Positions 51,510 through 60,882 of a DNA stretch of 64,000 bases are shown in pieces; the stretch's first letter is position 1, and every line of letters starts with the position of its first letter. The translations under genes were made by a program, and so were the position numbers. A model generated the notes under the pieces. It worked only from the letters and a program-made list of their open reading frames with translations, searched no databases and was not told the origin of the DNA. The stretch is from Pacificoceanicola sp048553275 (GTDB taxonomy: Bacteria > Pseudomonadota > Alphaproteobacteria > Rhodobacterales > Rhodobacteraceae). The stretch spans positions 58,190-122,189 of the forward strand of contig NZ_JBLZMW010000017.1 of the NCBI RefSeq assembly GCF_048553275.1. Reading direction: 5' to 3'.

Positions 51510-53864
51510 ATGCCGTCCGACACCCACCGCCACGATCACGATCACGCCGAAGACGCCCAGGCAAGCGGCGGCAGTTGCTGTGGTAGCGCCGGAAAGTGCG
51601 GCGACATCGCACCGACGACTCCCGCGCCAACCGGCGGGCGCAGTTTTCAGGTGTCTGGCCTCGATTGCGCCGAGGAGGTCGCGATCTTGAATAAGGTAAT
51701 CGGCCCGCAGATCGGCGGGGCCGAGCATCTCGCGTTCGATGTAATCAACGGGAGGATGACCATTCTCGACAGCGCAAAGAGTGTATCGGACGACGAAGTT
51801 GCGGAACTTGTCGCGAGCACCGGCATGACGGCGAAGCCGTGGAATGCCGAGAACGCGTCGGTCGACCAAGCGGCCCATCTTGCACGACAGCGGCTGTTTA
51901 CGGCTCTCAGCGGCGGCTTCTGGGCGGCGGGTTTTCTCTGGCACATCGTCGAGACCGGTATGGGGGGGGCGCTCGGCCTCTTCGCGGGGCACGGCGAAGC
52001 GCCGATGCCGCTGGCCGAGGCAGGGCTTTTTGCAGTTGCTATCCTATTCGGCGTTTGGCTTGTGGCACCGAAGGCATGGTCGTCCGCACGTCGGCTGTCG
52101 CCCGACATGAACCTGCTGATGGTTGTCGCAGTCGCCGGAGCCATCGGGCTCGGTGAATTCTTCGAGGCAGCGACAGTGGCTTTTTTCTTTTCGCTGTCCC
52201 TCTTTCTCGAAAGCTGGAGCGTTGGGCGCGCGCGGAACGCTGTGTCGGCGCTCCTGGATCTTGCGCCACCTACGGCGCGCGTGATCCACGATGACGGAAG
52301 CGAGACCGACATGCCGGCGGTGCAAGTCGCCGTAGGCTCAAGCTTTATTGTACGCGGTGGCGACCGTATCCCGCTCGACGGCGAGGTGACGGGTGGCGCG
52401 GGCGCGGTCGACCAGGCGCCGATCACCGGCGAAAGTGCCTTGATACCCAAAGAGGCCGGAGACGAGGTCTATGCGGGCACGATCAACGGCGAAGGTACAC
52501 TAACTGTGCGCGCCACGAAGGTCGCCTCGGATACCGTCTTGGCCAAGATCATCCGCATGGTCGGCGACGCCCATGCCCGCCGCGCGCCGGTGGAACAGTG
52601 GGTGGCAAAGTTCGCCCGCATCTACACGCCTATCGTCATGGCTCTCGCCGTCGCAATTGCGCTACTGCCGCCGCTTATCTTCGGCGGAGCCTGGGATTAC
52701 TGGTTCTACAATGCCCTCGTGCTGCTGGTGATCGCTTGCCCATGCGCTCTGGTCATCTCGACCCCTGTCTCCATCGTCGCAGCGCTCACCGCTTCGGCGC
52801 GGGCGGGCGTCCTCATCAAGGGCGGTGCCTATGTAGAGGCGCCGGGCAGGACCACGGCGCTGGCCATGGACAAGACCGGCACAATCACCATGGGTCAGCC
52901 GGAAGTGGCGGCGGTGCACCCGCTGGGCGGGGCTTCAGCACAAGATCTGATGACCCTCGCCGCAGGGCTGGAGGCACGTTCGTCGCACCCTTTGGCGCGT
53001 GCCATTCTCGCGCGGGCGGAGGCCGACGGCGTCAAGGTGTCCGCCGCAGAGGATACCCGCACCATTCCCGGCAGGGGACTTGAAGGACGCACCGACGGAC
53101 GGTCCATCTGGCTGGGGTCGGACCGGTTTGCCGAGGAGAAGGGTTTCGGCGACGCCATTCCGAAGGATCTGCGGGAGCGGATCGAAGGCGCCGGCAGCAC
53201 CCTTGTCGCTGTCGGCGATGAATCCGGCGTGACGGGCATTCTTGAACTGCGCGATCGCATCCGCCCTGATGCCAAGGGCATCGTGGCGCAACTTCACGCG
53301 CAAGGCGTGAAAACCATCGTTATGCTGACCGGTGACAACGAGCGAACAGCGCGCGCCGTTGCCGCCGAGGTCGGTATCGACGAGGTGCGCGCTGAGCTTC
53401 TGCCCGAAGACAAGGTGACAGCCATCGAAGAACTGGTCAAAACTCATGACATGGTTGCCATGATCGGCGACGGGGTGAACGATGCACCCGCAATGGCGCG
53501 CGCGCATTATGCCATCGCGATGGGTGCGGTTGGTTCTGACGCGGCAATCGAGACGGCGGACATTGCCCTTATGACCGACGACCTCGGCAAGGTGCCTTGG
53601 CTGATCGGTCATTCGCGCCGGACAATGTCGATTATCCATCAGAACATCGGTATTTCCTTGGCGACCAAGGGAGTTTTCGTTGTCGCTACCGCGTTCGGAA
53701 TGGCATCGATGTGGGGCGCTATTGCAGCCGACGTGGGTGTGTCATTGCTGGTGGTGGCGAACGCCCTGCGCCTGCTCAACAGCCAAGAGGCCAAGGCACC
53801 GCCGTCCGGTGGCGAGCAGGTTGGGCCACAGATCGCAAAGGCCGCGCTTGCCCACGGACATTGA
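51510..53864 (+). CDS. Heavy-metal P1B-type ATPase (Zn/Cd/Pb class)
   Basis: A 784-residue efflux pump. The N-terminus has a His-rich stretch (THRHDHDHAED), a Cys cluster (GGSCCGSAGKCGD) and one HMA domain with GLDCAEEV; the DCxxE form is typical of Zn/Cd/Pb pumps. About eight membrane helices follow, with the transport motif IACPCALV, phosphorylation site DKTGT, SSHPLARA and hinge GDGVNDAPAM. It exports divalent metal from the cytoplasm. Probably co-transcribed with the L,D-transpeptidase downstream. Confidence 0.92.
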   Translation: MPSDTHRHDHDHAEDAQASGGSCCGSAGKCGDIAPTTPAPTGGRSFQVSGLDCAEEVAILNKVIGPQIGGAEHLAFDVINGRMTILDSAKSVSDDEVAELVASTGMTAKPWNAENASVDQAAHLARQRLFTALSGGFWAAGFLWHIVETGMGGALGLFAGHGEAPMPLAEAGLFAVAILFGVWLVAPKAWSSARRLSPDMNLLMVVAVAGAIGLGEFFEAATVAFFFSLSLFLESWSVGRARNAVSALLDLAPPTARVIHDDGSETDMPAVQVAVGSSFIVRGGDRIPLDGEVTGGAGAVDQAPITGESALIPKEAGDEVYAGTINGEGTLTVRATKVASDTVLAKIIRMVGDAHARRAPVEQWVAKFARIYTPIVMALAVAIALLPPLIFGGAWDYWFYNALVLLVIACPCALVISTPVSIVAALTASARAGVLIKGGAYVEAPGRTTALAMDKTGTITMGQPEVAAVHPLGGASAQDLMTLAAGLEARSSHPLARAILARAEADGVKVSAAEDTRTIPGRGLEGRTDGRSIWLGSDRFAEEKGFGDAIPKDLRERIEGAGSTLVAVGDESGVTGILELRDRIRPDAKGIVAQLHAQGVKTIVMLTGDNERTARAVAAEVGIDEVRAELLPEDKVTAIEELVKTHDMVAMIGDGVNDAPAMARAHYAIAMGAVGSDAAIETADIALMTDDLGKVPWLIGHSRRTMSIIHQNIGISLATKGVFVVATAFGMASMWGAIAADVGVSLLVVANALRLLNSQEAKAPPSGGEQVGPQIAKAALAHGH

Positions 53865-53927
53865 TCACGCGGCATTTGCAAGGTAACATTATTTCCATAT
53901 CAGACCTCACGAAAGAGGCATCGAGCA

Positions 53928-54440
53928 GTGAAAACCATCCGATTTCCCCGCCGCGCCGTCCTGTTGGGTGGCTTAGCGGCCTTTTTGTCGGGCTGTGCCG
54001 GCAAGTTCCGCAGCTATGACGGACCCGAAGTGACGCGACTTCGGCTCTACAAGGGACAGCGTTTGCTTGTTCTCGACGGATCCGATCGCGTGCTGCAAAC
54101 CTATCCGATCGGGCTGGGCTTCGCTCCTCAGGGTCACAAGCAATTCGAGGGAGACGGTCGGACCCCGGAGGGCACCTACATAGTCGATAAGCGCAACCCT
54201 GAAAGTACGTATCATCTTTCAGTTGGCATCTCTTATCCAAATGAGGCCGACATCGCCTTTGCCGCAGCGCAGGGCCTTTCCCCCGGCGGCGACATCTTCA
54301 TCCATGGTGGTCCACGCCCCGGCATCGACCCGACGGACATCCGCGACTGGACAGCTGGCTGCATCGCAGTCACAGATCGGCAGATCGAGGACATCTATGC
54401 AATGGTGAAGGACGGAACGCCTATCCACATCTTTGCATGA
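53928..54440 (+). CDS. Second L,D-transpeptidase, lipoprotein form
   Basis: A 170-residue YkuD-family enzyme with a lipobox (GGLAAFLSGC). The mature part has LYKGQRLLVLDGSDRVLQTYPIGLG, GDGRTPEGTYIVD, then FIHGG and DWTAGCIAV with the catalytic Cys. It lies 63 bases after the ATPase gene on the same strand. Its 3' end overlaps the convergent lnt gene by 20 bases. Confidence 0.88.
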   Translation: MKTIRFPRRAVLLGGLAAFLSGCAGKFRSYDGPEVTRLRLYKGQRLLVLDGSDRVLQTYPIGLGFAPQGHKQFEGDGRTPEGTYIVDKRNPESTYHLSVGISYPNEADIAFAAAQGLSPGGDIFIHGGPRPGIDPTDIRDWTAGCIAVTDRQIEDIYAMVKDGTPIHIFA

Positions 54441-55998
54441 CGGTCTTTCTCATGCGGCGGTAGTTAGCCGTCGCATTGGCCGCCAGAGCCCAGCTCCACG
54501 AAGCCAAGATGAGCGCCAGCAACATCCAGTCCCCGAAAAGCGCATATGGCGTAGGCGGCTGCGCTGAGGGAAGATCAGCGTCGATGATGCCCCTTTCCCC
54601 TGTATCGAGCCGCGCAATGATCTCTCCGTTCGCGTCGATGACCGCAGAGATGCCCGTATTCGCGGCTCGGATGACAGGAAGGCCTTCCTCTACGGCGCGC
54701 ATACGTGCGGAAGCCAGATGCTGCTCGGGTCCGATGCTGGTTCCAAACCAGGAATCGTTCGTCGCGTTAAAAATCCAGTCGGGTCGGAACATGTCGTCGA
54801 CCACATGGCCCGGGAAAATGATCTCATAGCAGATCGCCACGGCGACCAGCGGCATACCCGGAAGCGCAAGGGTGCGCGGACCCGGTCCGGGCGTAAAATC
54901 GCCCAGCCCCGCCGTCAGCCGCTCGATCGGCAACCAGCCGCGGAATGGCACGTATTCGCCAAAGGGCACGAGATGGTGTTTCGCGTATCCGGTCAGGATC
55001 TCATTGGTATCGTCAAAAGCCTGGACGGTGTTGAAATATCGGGTGCCATCCTCGCTCAGTACACGGTCCGGCACTCCGGTTAGCAGCACGCTGCCGTCCG
55101 GTAGCGCAGCGGCAATGCGGGCCCGCGCCTGGGCATCCTCATCGAGGAACCCGGGAAAGGCGGTTTCCGGCCAGAGAAGAACGTCGAAATCGCCGGGCTG
55201 GGTTGAAAGCTCGAGATAGAGCGCGAAGGTCGCCTCGCGGTTCTCGGGCGCCCATTTCTCCTCTTGGGGAACGTTGCCCTGAACGATGCGCAGGTCGACA
55301 TCCGGTGGCTGTGGTGCATCCGACTGGAGGCGAAGCGTGCCGACGGCCCACATCGTCACGATGCCGGCCAGCGGCATTAGCGAGATGATCAATCGTTGTC
55401 GCCCGACCGCCATGAGAGCCGCGCCGGGGAGTGCCGCTACGAACACGGTGAGAAAGCTTAGCCCATAACTTCCCACCCAGGCGGCGGGCTGGCGAAGGGC
55501 GGCGTAATCGACCAGAGCGTAGCCGGCGAGGTTCCACGGAAAACCTGTCAGAACGTGACCGCGCAACCACTCGGCCGCGGTCCAGGAGGTCGCGAACAGG
55601 AGGCAGGCCAGGAGACTGCCCATGGCTCCGCGCCGCGCGATTTCGACGAAGAGCACGGCGGCAATGGCCGGGAAAATCGCGAGACCTGCGGACAATCCCG
55701 CGACGGCCGGGGTCGCCAGCGCCCCGAAACGCTCGGGTTCGACGTAGAAACTTTCCGCGATCCACGAAATCCCGAAACCGAACTGGCCGAGACCAAACGC
55801 CCAGCCGACGAGAAAAGCACGCCCGAAGGAGAGGTCGCGAAGACCGACAAACAACGCAGAATAGGCAACGGGAACAAGAAGGAGAATCGAGAAAGGCGGG
55901 AAGGTTAGAACGGTCAGCGGCCCGGCGGCGAAACCAAGCGTCATCCGCGAGAGCAGACGTTTGCGCAGAGCGAAGCAGTTCAGAATTGCCGGCTTCAC
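54421..55998 (-). CDS. lnt: Apolipoprotein N-acyltransferase Lnt
   Basis: A 525-residue inner-membrane enzyme that adds the third acyl chain to lipoproteins. Six or more N-terminal helices precede a nitrilase-type periplasmic domain whose triad is visible: Glu in LLWPETAFP, Lys in YAKHHLVPFGEYVPF, Cys in AICYEIIFP. A last helix anchors the C-terminus. GTG at 55998 overlaps the lspA stop (GTGA) and is taken as start. It is presumably a second, plasmid-borne copy. Last gene of the ten-gene metal/envelope operon. Confidence 0.9.
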   Translation of the reverse strand: MKPAILNCFALRKRLLSRMTLGFAAGPLTVLTFPPFSILLLVPVAYSALFVGLRDLSFGRAFLVGWAFGLGQFGFGISWIAESFYVEPERFGALATPAVAGLSAGLAIFPAIAAVLFVEIARRGAMGSLLACLLFATSWTAAEWLRGHVLTGFPWNLAGYALVDYAALRQPAAWVGSYGLSFLTVFVAALPGAALMAVGRQRLIISLMPLAGIVTMWAVGTLRLQSDAPQPPDVDLRIVQGNVPQEEKWAPENREATFALYLELSTQPGDFDVLLWPETAFPGFLDEDAQARARIAAALPDGSVLLTGVPDRVLSEDGTRYFNTVQAFDDTNEILTGYAKHHLVPFGEYVPFRGWLPIERLTAGLGDFTPGPGPRTLALPGMPLVAVAICYEIIFPGHVVDDMFRPDWIFNATNDSWFGTSIGPEQHLASARMRAVEEGLPVIRAANTGISAVIDANGEIIARLDTGERGIIDADLPSAQPPTPYALFGDWMLLALILASWSWALAANATANYRRMRKTVMQRCG

Positions 55999-56477
55999 GA
56001 CTTGATCGGACGCCGCGCACTGATCCAGGGTGCGGCGAGCAAGAGCCCCACGCCACTGACGACAAACACATCGGCCATGTTGAAGGCAGGCCAATGCGTT
56101 GAGTTGATGTAGAAATCCAGGAAGTCCGTTACAGCCCGATACCGCACACGATCAATGACATTGCCCGAGGCTCCACCGATGATCGCTCCGTAAGCGAGCG
56201 TTTCAACCGCATTTTCGGCGCGAAACAGCATAACCCCCAGCCAGCCGCAGATGGCAAGAGCGAGAGCTATGAGGCTCCACCATGGTGCGCCGCCAAGTAA
56301 TCCGAAAGTGACGCCATCATTGCGATAAAAGACAAGGTTAAAACCTGGAAACACGGCGATTCCAGTGCTTAAAGAGGCCGCATTCGCCACAACAATGGCT
56401 TTTGTGATCTGATCGATTACGAAAGCGGCAAGCGCCGCAAAAATGCCGATCACCGGAGATAGTTTATGCACTGGCAT
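55995..56477 (-). CDS. lspA: Lipoprotein signal peptidase LspA
   Basis: A 160-residue four-helix aspartyl protease that cleaves prolipoproteins. Catalytic Asp residues lie in GASGNVIDRVRY and FNMADVFVV. LspA copies are common in lead/zinc/cadmium resistance clusters next to a P-type ATPase. The start at 56477 follows the ZIP gene by four bases; an ATG at 56498 would overlap it. Translationally linked to lnt. Confidence 0.92.
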   Translation of the reverse strand: MPVHKLSPVIGIFAALAAFVIDQITKAIVVANAASLSTGIAVFPGFNLVFYRNDGVTFGLLGGAPWWSLIALALAICGWLGVMLFRAENAVETLAYGAIIGGASGNVIDRVRYRAVTDFLDFYINSTHWPAFNMADVFVVSGVGLLLAAPWISARRPIKS

Positions 56478-56481
56478 TGCG

Positions 56482-57264
56482 TCACCCCAACCAAACATCG
56501 AGAAAAAGCATCAAAACGAGCCCGACGGCCAAGCCGAGCGTTGCCTTGTTCTGATGGCCGCTGCGATGGGTTTCGGGGATGATTTCGTGGCTGATGACAT
56601 AAAGCATGGCGCCTGCGGCAAAGGCCAAGCCCCATGGCAGCAGCGGTTCCGACAGTGTGATGATGCCGGCCCCGAGCAAACCGCCAATCGGCTCGACCAT
56701 TCCCGTTAGCGCGGCGATGCCCCAGGCGCGCAGCTTCGGATATCCTTCGCCCAACAGGGATACCGCAACGGCCAGCCCTTCAGGCGCATTCTGAAGCCCG
56801 ATGCCGATGGCGAGTGGCAGACCGCCTTCCATACCTCCGGAACCGAAGCCAACTCCGACCGCGAGGCCTTCCGGGAAGTTGTGGATCGTGATTGCGATGA
56901 TGAACAGCCAGACCCGCCGTAAGGACGCCGCTTCGGGCCCTTCGCGTCCCGTTCTGAAATGCTCGTGCGGCAGCCTTTCATTCATCAATGCAACGGCCCC
57001 CATGCCCAAAAGGATCGAGACGCAAACGATGGCCGCAGGCATCGCGCCGTTCTCGAACATCGGCTCCGCCGCATCCAACGCCGGGATGATCAGAGAAAAG
57101 AACGAGGCTGAGAGCATGACGCCGGCAGCGAAGCCGAGCGACAGATCGCGCGTCGCCCGCGACGGGATGCGCCCGAACAGCACGGGAATTGCTCCGACTG
57201 CCGTGAGCGATCCGGCGGCAAGGCTTCCGAGAAAGCCGAGCATTATCGGAGACAGGTTTTCCAT
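56482..57264 (-). CDS. ZIP-family metal transporter
   Basis: A 260-residue membrane protein with about eight helices. The metal-binding motifs HNFPEGLAVGVGFG and QNAPEGLAVAVSLL identify the ZIP (GufA/ZupT-like) family, which normally moves Zn(II) or other divalent metals into the cytoplasm. A His-containing loop (ERLPHEHFRTGREG) lies between helices 3 and 4. An importer inside an efflux regulon is unusual. Confidence 0.88.
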   Translation of the reverse strand: MENLSPIMLGFLGSLAAGSLTAVGAIPVLFGRIPSRATRDLSLGFAAGVMLSASFFSLIIPALDAAEPMFENGAMPAAIVCVSILLGMGAVALMNERLPHEHFRTGREGPEAASLRRVWLFIIAITIHNFPEGLAVGVGFGSGGMEGGLPLAIGIGLQNAPEGLAVAVSLLGEGYPKLRAWGIAALTGMVEPIGGLLGAGIITLSEPLLPWGLAFAAGAMLYVISHEIIPETHRSGHQNKATLGLAVGLVLMLFLDVWLG

Positions 57265-57276
57265 AAGCGGGCCAGA

Positions 57277-57732
57277 TTATCCTTCGGCGTAGCTTGAAAA
57301 GACTTCGGTCGACCCGTCCTCGCGGATGAGGAAGACATCATAAGCTTCACGGTTTTCTTCCGGCCCCATGCCGGGCGAGCCATAGGGCATTCCCGGAACG
57401 GCGAGGCCGACGGCGTCCGGGCGTTCCTCAAGAAGGCGGCGGATATCAGCGGCCGGGACATGGCCTTCAATCACGTAGCCCTCTATGAGCGCGGTATGGC
57501 AGGAGACCATGCGCTGCGGCACGCCGTTGTCGAGCTTGAAACGAACCAGCGACCCGCCAAACATGTTCTCGCCCGTCGGCGCGAATCCGTTTTCCTCGAG
57601 ATGGTTCATCCAGGACAGGCAGCAGCCGCATCCGTTGGTCTTGCGGACGTCTATCGCTGTTGCCTCTGCGAGGGCCTGGGCCGCCGGGAACAGGGCGAGC
57701 GCGATGGTCAGAGCTTGGGTCATGCGTTTCAT
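57277..57732 (-). CDS. DUF411 periplasmic metal-binding protein
   Basis: A 151-residue exported protein with a signal peptide (ALTIALALFPAAQALAEA). The DUF411 pattern is clear: TNGCGCCLSWMNHLEENGF, then MVSCHTALIEGYVIEGHVPA and VGLAVPGMPYGSPGM. These proteins bind copper or related metals in the periplasm. Four bases separate it from the M23 peptidase gene upstream. Confidence 0.88.
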   Translation of the reverse strand: MKRMTQALTIALALFPAAQALAEATAIDVRKTNGCGCCLSWMNHLEENGFAPTGENMFGGSLVRFKLDNGVPQRMVSCHTALIEGYVIEGHVPAADIRRLLEERPDAVGLAVPGMPYGSPGMGPEENREAYDVFLIREDGSTEVFSSYAEG

Positions 57733-57735
57733 GGG

Positions 57736-59109
57736 TCAGAGCCTTTCGGTTGTCGTCTGGGCAATTTCGCTGTCAAGGTTTTCAGTCAGAAGCGCGCGCG
57801 CCTCGGTCAGACGCAACAGCGCGGCGGTATCATCCACCTCGTTCTCTGCGGCTTCGGCGAGCCTGTCGTCAGAGAGAGGGTCAGTCGGACGCCCATCTAC
57901 GAGGACTTCGTAGTGCAGGTTGGGACCTGTCGCTGTGCCGGTTGCGCCAACGCGGCCGATCACATCTCCCGCCGCCACGCGTTGGCCCTGTGTTAGGCCC
58001 TCCGACACGGCGCTGAGATGCGCGTAGCGCGTCATGGTCTCGGAGCCATGGGAGATTTCGACCACGCGTCCATAACCGCCTCGCCAGCCGATGAAGCTGA
58101 CCCGGCCCGGTGCCGTCGTCCGTACCGGCGTCCCGCTTGCCGCGGCAAAATCGACGCCGGTGTGCATCCGGACGTTTCCGTAGACAGGATGTGTGCGGCG
58201 CCCGAACACCGAGCTGAGGCGCGCGCCCTCGACTGGCTGTGCAAAGACGCGAAGCACCTCGCCATCGACGTAGATCGTCGCCTGACCGCTGCCGTCGTCC
58301 GGCCAAACGATCTCGTAAAGCGAATCGCCGATTTCCAGTGCGGCGAAGGCGAGGTCCGGCTGTCCGATCTTGTCATCGCCGACGCGCGTCTCGCGCCAGA
58401 GAAGCCTTAGTGTCTCGCCTCCAGCCATCTCACGGCGGAAATCCACGGTTCCACCCAGCATTTGCGCAAGGTCCACGGCAAATCGGGCGGGGATGCCGGC
58501 ATTGTCGAGTGCCGCGAAGATCGAGGTGTCGATCACGGCCTCCCCAGCAAGGGTTACGATCTCCGGATCCGGCGCCACGACCTGCGTGGACACCTGCTCG
58601 CCAAAAAGCACCTCGATCCGCACCCCGTCCTCGACGGCGAGCGAGACGGTGCGGGGGCTGCCATCCATAGTCGAAACAACAGTGACCGAATTCCCCGGCC
58701 GCAACCGTCGCAGATCGTATTCCGCGCCAAGTGCAAGGGCGACTTCCGCCCTGTCGGCTCCCGCAAGACCGGCTTCGGAAAGCAAGGAGTCGAGCGTTTC
58801 ACCAGAAGAGATGTCGCGAGACCAAGTCAACAGGGGCGGTTCGATGGCCTGCATCGGCCTGTCAACAACAGCGGCCTGCAGCAGGGGCAAGGGGCCGAAG
58901 CCGGGTGTATCTTCCACCCACGCCGTAGCTGGCAGCGACAACGGAATATCCAGGCTCCGGGGAGCTTCAGGACGCTGGGGCATCCAGCTACCTGCCTGGG
59001 CAAGTTCTGGCGGCACGGGTTCTTTCGACAGAACATCGAAGAATGCGATAGCCGCCCCCGAAACGGTCCCCGCAAGCGCGACACCTGCCGCAAAAGTTCT
59101 GAGCCTCAT
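57736..59109 (-). CDS. M23 metallopeptidase (peptidoglycan endopeptidase)
   Basis: A 457-residue envelope protein with an N-terminal membrane anchor (LRTFAAGVALAGTVSGAAIAFF). A middle region resembles OapA/LysM-like modules (ISSGETLDSLLSEAGL). The C-terminal M23 domain has HPVYGNVRMHTGVDFAA and HGSETMTRYAHLS and GPNLHYEVL, giving the zinc ligands H, D, H. It should cleave or regulate cleavage of peptidoglycan cross-links. Start overlaps the Sco gene stop. Confidence 0.88.
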   Translation of the reverse strand: MRLRTFAAGVALAGTVSGAAIAFFDVLSKEPVPPELAQAGSWMPQRPEAPRSLDIPLSLPATAWVEDTPGFGPLPLLQAAVVDRPMQAIEPPLLTWSRDISSGETLDSLLSEAGLAGADRAEVALALGAEYDLRRLRPGNSVTVVSTMDGSPRTVSLAVEDGVRIEVLFGEQVSTQVVAPDPEIVTLAGEAVIDTSIFAALDNAGIPARFAVDLAQMLGGTVDFRREMAGGETLRLLWRETRVGDDKIGQPDLAFAALEIGDSLYEIVWPDDGSGQATIYVDGEVLRVFAQPVEGARLSSVFGRRTHPVYGNVRMHTGVDFAAASGTPVRTTAPGRVSFIGWRGGYGRVVEISHGSETMTRYAHLSAVSEGLTQGQRVAAGDVIGRVGATGTATGPNLHYEVLVDGRPTDPLSDDRLAEAAENEVDDTAALLRLTEARALLTENLDSEIAQTTTERL

Positions 59110-59732
59110 GTCGCTCCCTCCGTTTCTTCTTCCAACGCGCGGCGGATCTTCGGTACCGCGAATTCCCTCGGTTCATGATAGTCAATCATGGTGACGAACC
59201 GTCCAGCGGCACCGAACAGGAAGACGCTGGCCGTGTGGTTCATCGTGTAGTCGCCGCCTTCCGTGGGCACCCGCTCGTAGGCAGCGCGGAAGCCGTCCGC
59301 GATGCGCGCAATCTGCCCCTCCGGTCCCGTCCAGCCGCGGATCGCTGGGTGGAAATAACTGACATATTCTGCCATCGCCTCGACGGTATCGCGCTCGGGA
59401 TCGACCGTGATGAAAACCACGTTCAACTGTTTGGCTTCGTCTCCTAAATCGTCGAGCCAACCTGAAATGTCCGAGAGCGTGGTCGGGCAGACATCGGGGC
59501 AGTAAGTGAAACCGAAGAACGCCATCGTCGGTCGCCCGATCAGGGTTTCCGGCCCGACCTCGTTGCCTTCATGGTCAGTCAGGCGGAAATCCATCTCGGT
59601 CAGAGCCATAGGCCGCTGCTCGATAGGTTCGGGCGCACCGGGTCCGTCGACCCGCCACCAACCGACGAAGAGCGTCAAGGCAATTGCACCGGCACCGGCC
59701 GCGCCGTATCCTGCGATCGTCCTTCGTCGCAT
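59106..59732 (-). CDS. Sco1/SenC-family copper chaperone (copy 2)
   Basis: A 208-residue membrane-anchored thioredoxin-fold protein. An N-terminal helix (AAGAGAIALTLFVGWW) precedes the motif GFTYCPDVCPTTLSD and a distal metal-ligand His (MNHTASVFLF). Sco proteins deliver Cu to cytochrome oxidase or act in periplasmic thiol redox. It begins on the PCuAC stop (TAATG) and overlaps the M23 gene start. Confidence 0.9.
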   Translation of the reverse strand: MRRRTIAGYGAAGAGAIALTLFVGWWRVDGPGAPEPIEQRPMALTEMDFRLTDHEGNEVGPETLIGRPTMAFFGFTYCPDVCPTTLSDISGWLDDLGDEAKQLNVVFITVDPERDTVEAMAEYVSYFHPAIRGWTGPEGQIARIADGFRAAYERVPTEGGDYTMNHTASVFLFGAAGRFVTMIDYHEPREFAVPKIRRALEEETEGAT

Positions 59733-60199
59733 TAGTCTTCCGGTCCGCGTGCGGCGATGCCAAGGATCGGCACCTCGACTGTCACCTCGCCCCCGTCGAC
59801 AAAAAGTAGGGTCAGCGGAAAGGTTTCCCCTTCCGTCATGGGTTGTTGTAGCCGCATCAACATCGCGTGGAGGCCGCCCGGCTCAAGCGCGACGCTCTCG
59901 CCCGGGGCGATCGCGATCTCACCTGCCGCGCTCATGGAACTCACACCTTCGGCATTGGTCTTCGTCTCGTGGATCTCGGGCATCATCGCGAGGGGTGTTG
60001 AAAGACCAATCAGCGTCACCGGCTCGTCGCCAGTGTTGCGGATCGTCATGTAGGCGGCCCCGGGGCGGTTCATCCCTATGGAGGCGCGGGACCAGGCGCT
60101 TTCGACGACGACATCCACGGGTCCGGCCAGTGCGGGTACTGAGAGCCCTCCAAAGGTCAAGAGCGCGGCCAGTGTGCCCGTCATAATAATCTTTTTCAT
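59732..60199 (-). CDS. PCu(A)C-type periplasmic copper chaperone
   Basis: A 155-residue exported protein with a signal peptide (LAALLTFGGLSVPALA). The copper site is visible as IHETKTNAEGVSSM followed by GGLHAMLM, the H-M-HxM pattern of the family. It hands Cu(I) to Sco or oxidase subunits and is correctly placed beside a Sco gene. Confidence 0.9.
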   Translation of the reverse strand: MKKIIMTGTLAALLTFGGLSVPALAGPVDVVVESAWSRASIGMNRPGAAYMTIRNTGDEPVTLIGLSTPLAMMPEIHETKTNAEGVSSMSAAGEIAIAPGESVALEPGGLHAMLMRLQQPMTEGETFPLTLLFVDGGEVTVEVPILGIAARGPED

Positions 60200-60222
60200 C
60201 GTTTTGGTCCTGCCTTTTCCAT

Positions 60223-60882
60223 TCAGCTTTGCACGGCAGCAACTTCCGCGGCCACTAATCGACGCAGTTCTGCCTCCCCGAATGGATCGAGCGACTTGCC
60301 GTTTACAAAGAAAGTAGGAGTCTGGCGAACTCCCACGGTTTCGACGTCCGCACGATCCTGATTCAGGATCGCAACGACATCCGGTGCCAGCATTTGCGTG
60401 CGCGCGGCCTCTGCATCGAGTCCGGCAGTGGCGGCGATCTGGAGGATCAGACCGGGCTCAGGCGCGCCGTGCGACGCCCATCTCGGCTGATCCCGCAGAA
60501 CGGCTTCGAGCACCGGCTCGTAAACGCCTTGCATGCGTGCTGCCTCGAGCACGCGGATCGCTTCCTCGGATGCCTCGCCATGAAACGCGGTGTAGCGGAT
60601 AACGACGCGGACGGCATCTCCATGCTGTGCCATGATGTCCTTCACGATCGGATGGAAGGCGCGGCAAGCCTCGCAGGCCGGGTCAAAGAATTCGACAATC
60701 GTGACGGGCGCGTCGGCAGGTCCGAGGATGGGCGAGTAAGAGCGGATCATCGCGTCCGCGAGTTCCGGCGCAACGGTTTTTGCTTCGGCCGCGGGGCCGG
60801 GGCGAGTCGCGTACCAAGTGGCTCCGCCGAAACCGGCAACGCCGAGGGCGAGAACGGACAGGATTAAGCCGCGTCGATTCAT
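60223..60882 (-). CDS. DsbA-family thiol-disulfide protein
   Basis: A 219-residue exported thioredoxin-fold protein: N-terminal anchor (LILSVLALGVAGFGGATWYA), VTIVEFFDPACEACRAFHP with the CEAC redox pair, and cis-Pro line VRQTPTFFVNG. It oxidises or isomerises periplasmic thiols and pairs with the DsbB gene it overlaps by four bases. Confidence 0.9.
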   Translation of the reverse strand: MNRRGLILSVLALGVAGFGGATWYATRPGPAAEAKTVAPELADAMIRSYSPILGPADAPVTIVEFFDPACEACRAFHPIVKDIMAQHGDAVRVVIRYTAFHGEASEEAIRVLEAARMQGVYEPVLEAVLRDQPRWASHGAPEPGLILQIAATAGLDAEAARTQMLAPDVVAILNQDRADVETVGVRQTPTFFVNGKSLDPFGEAELRRLVAAEVAAVQS

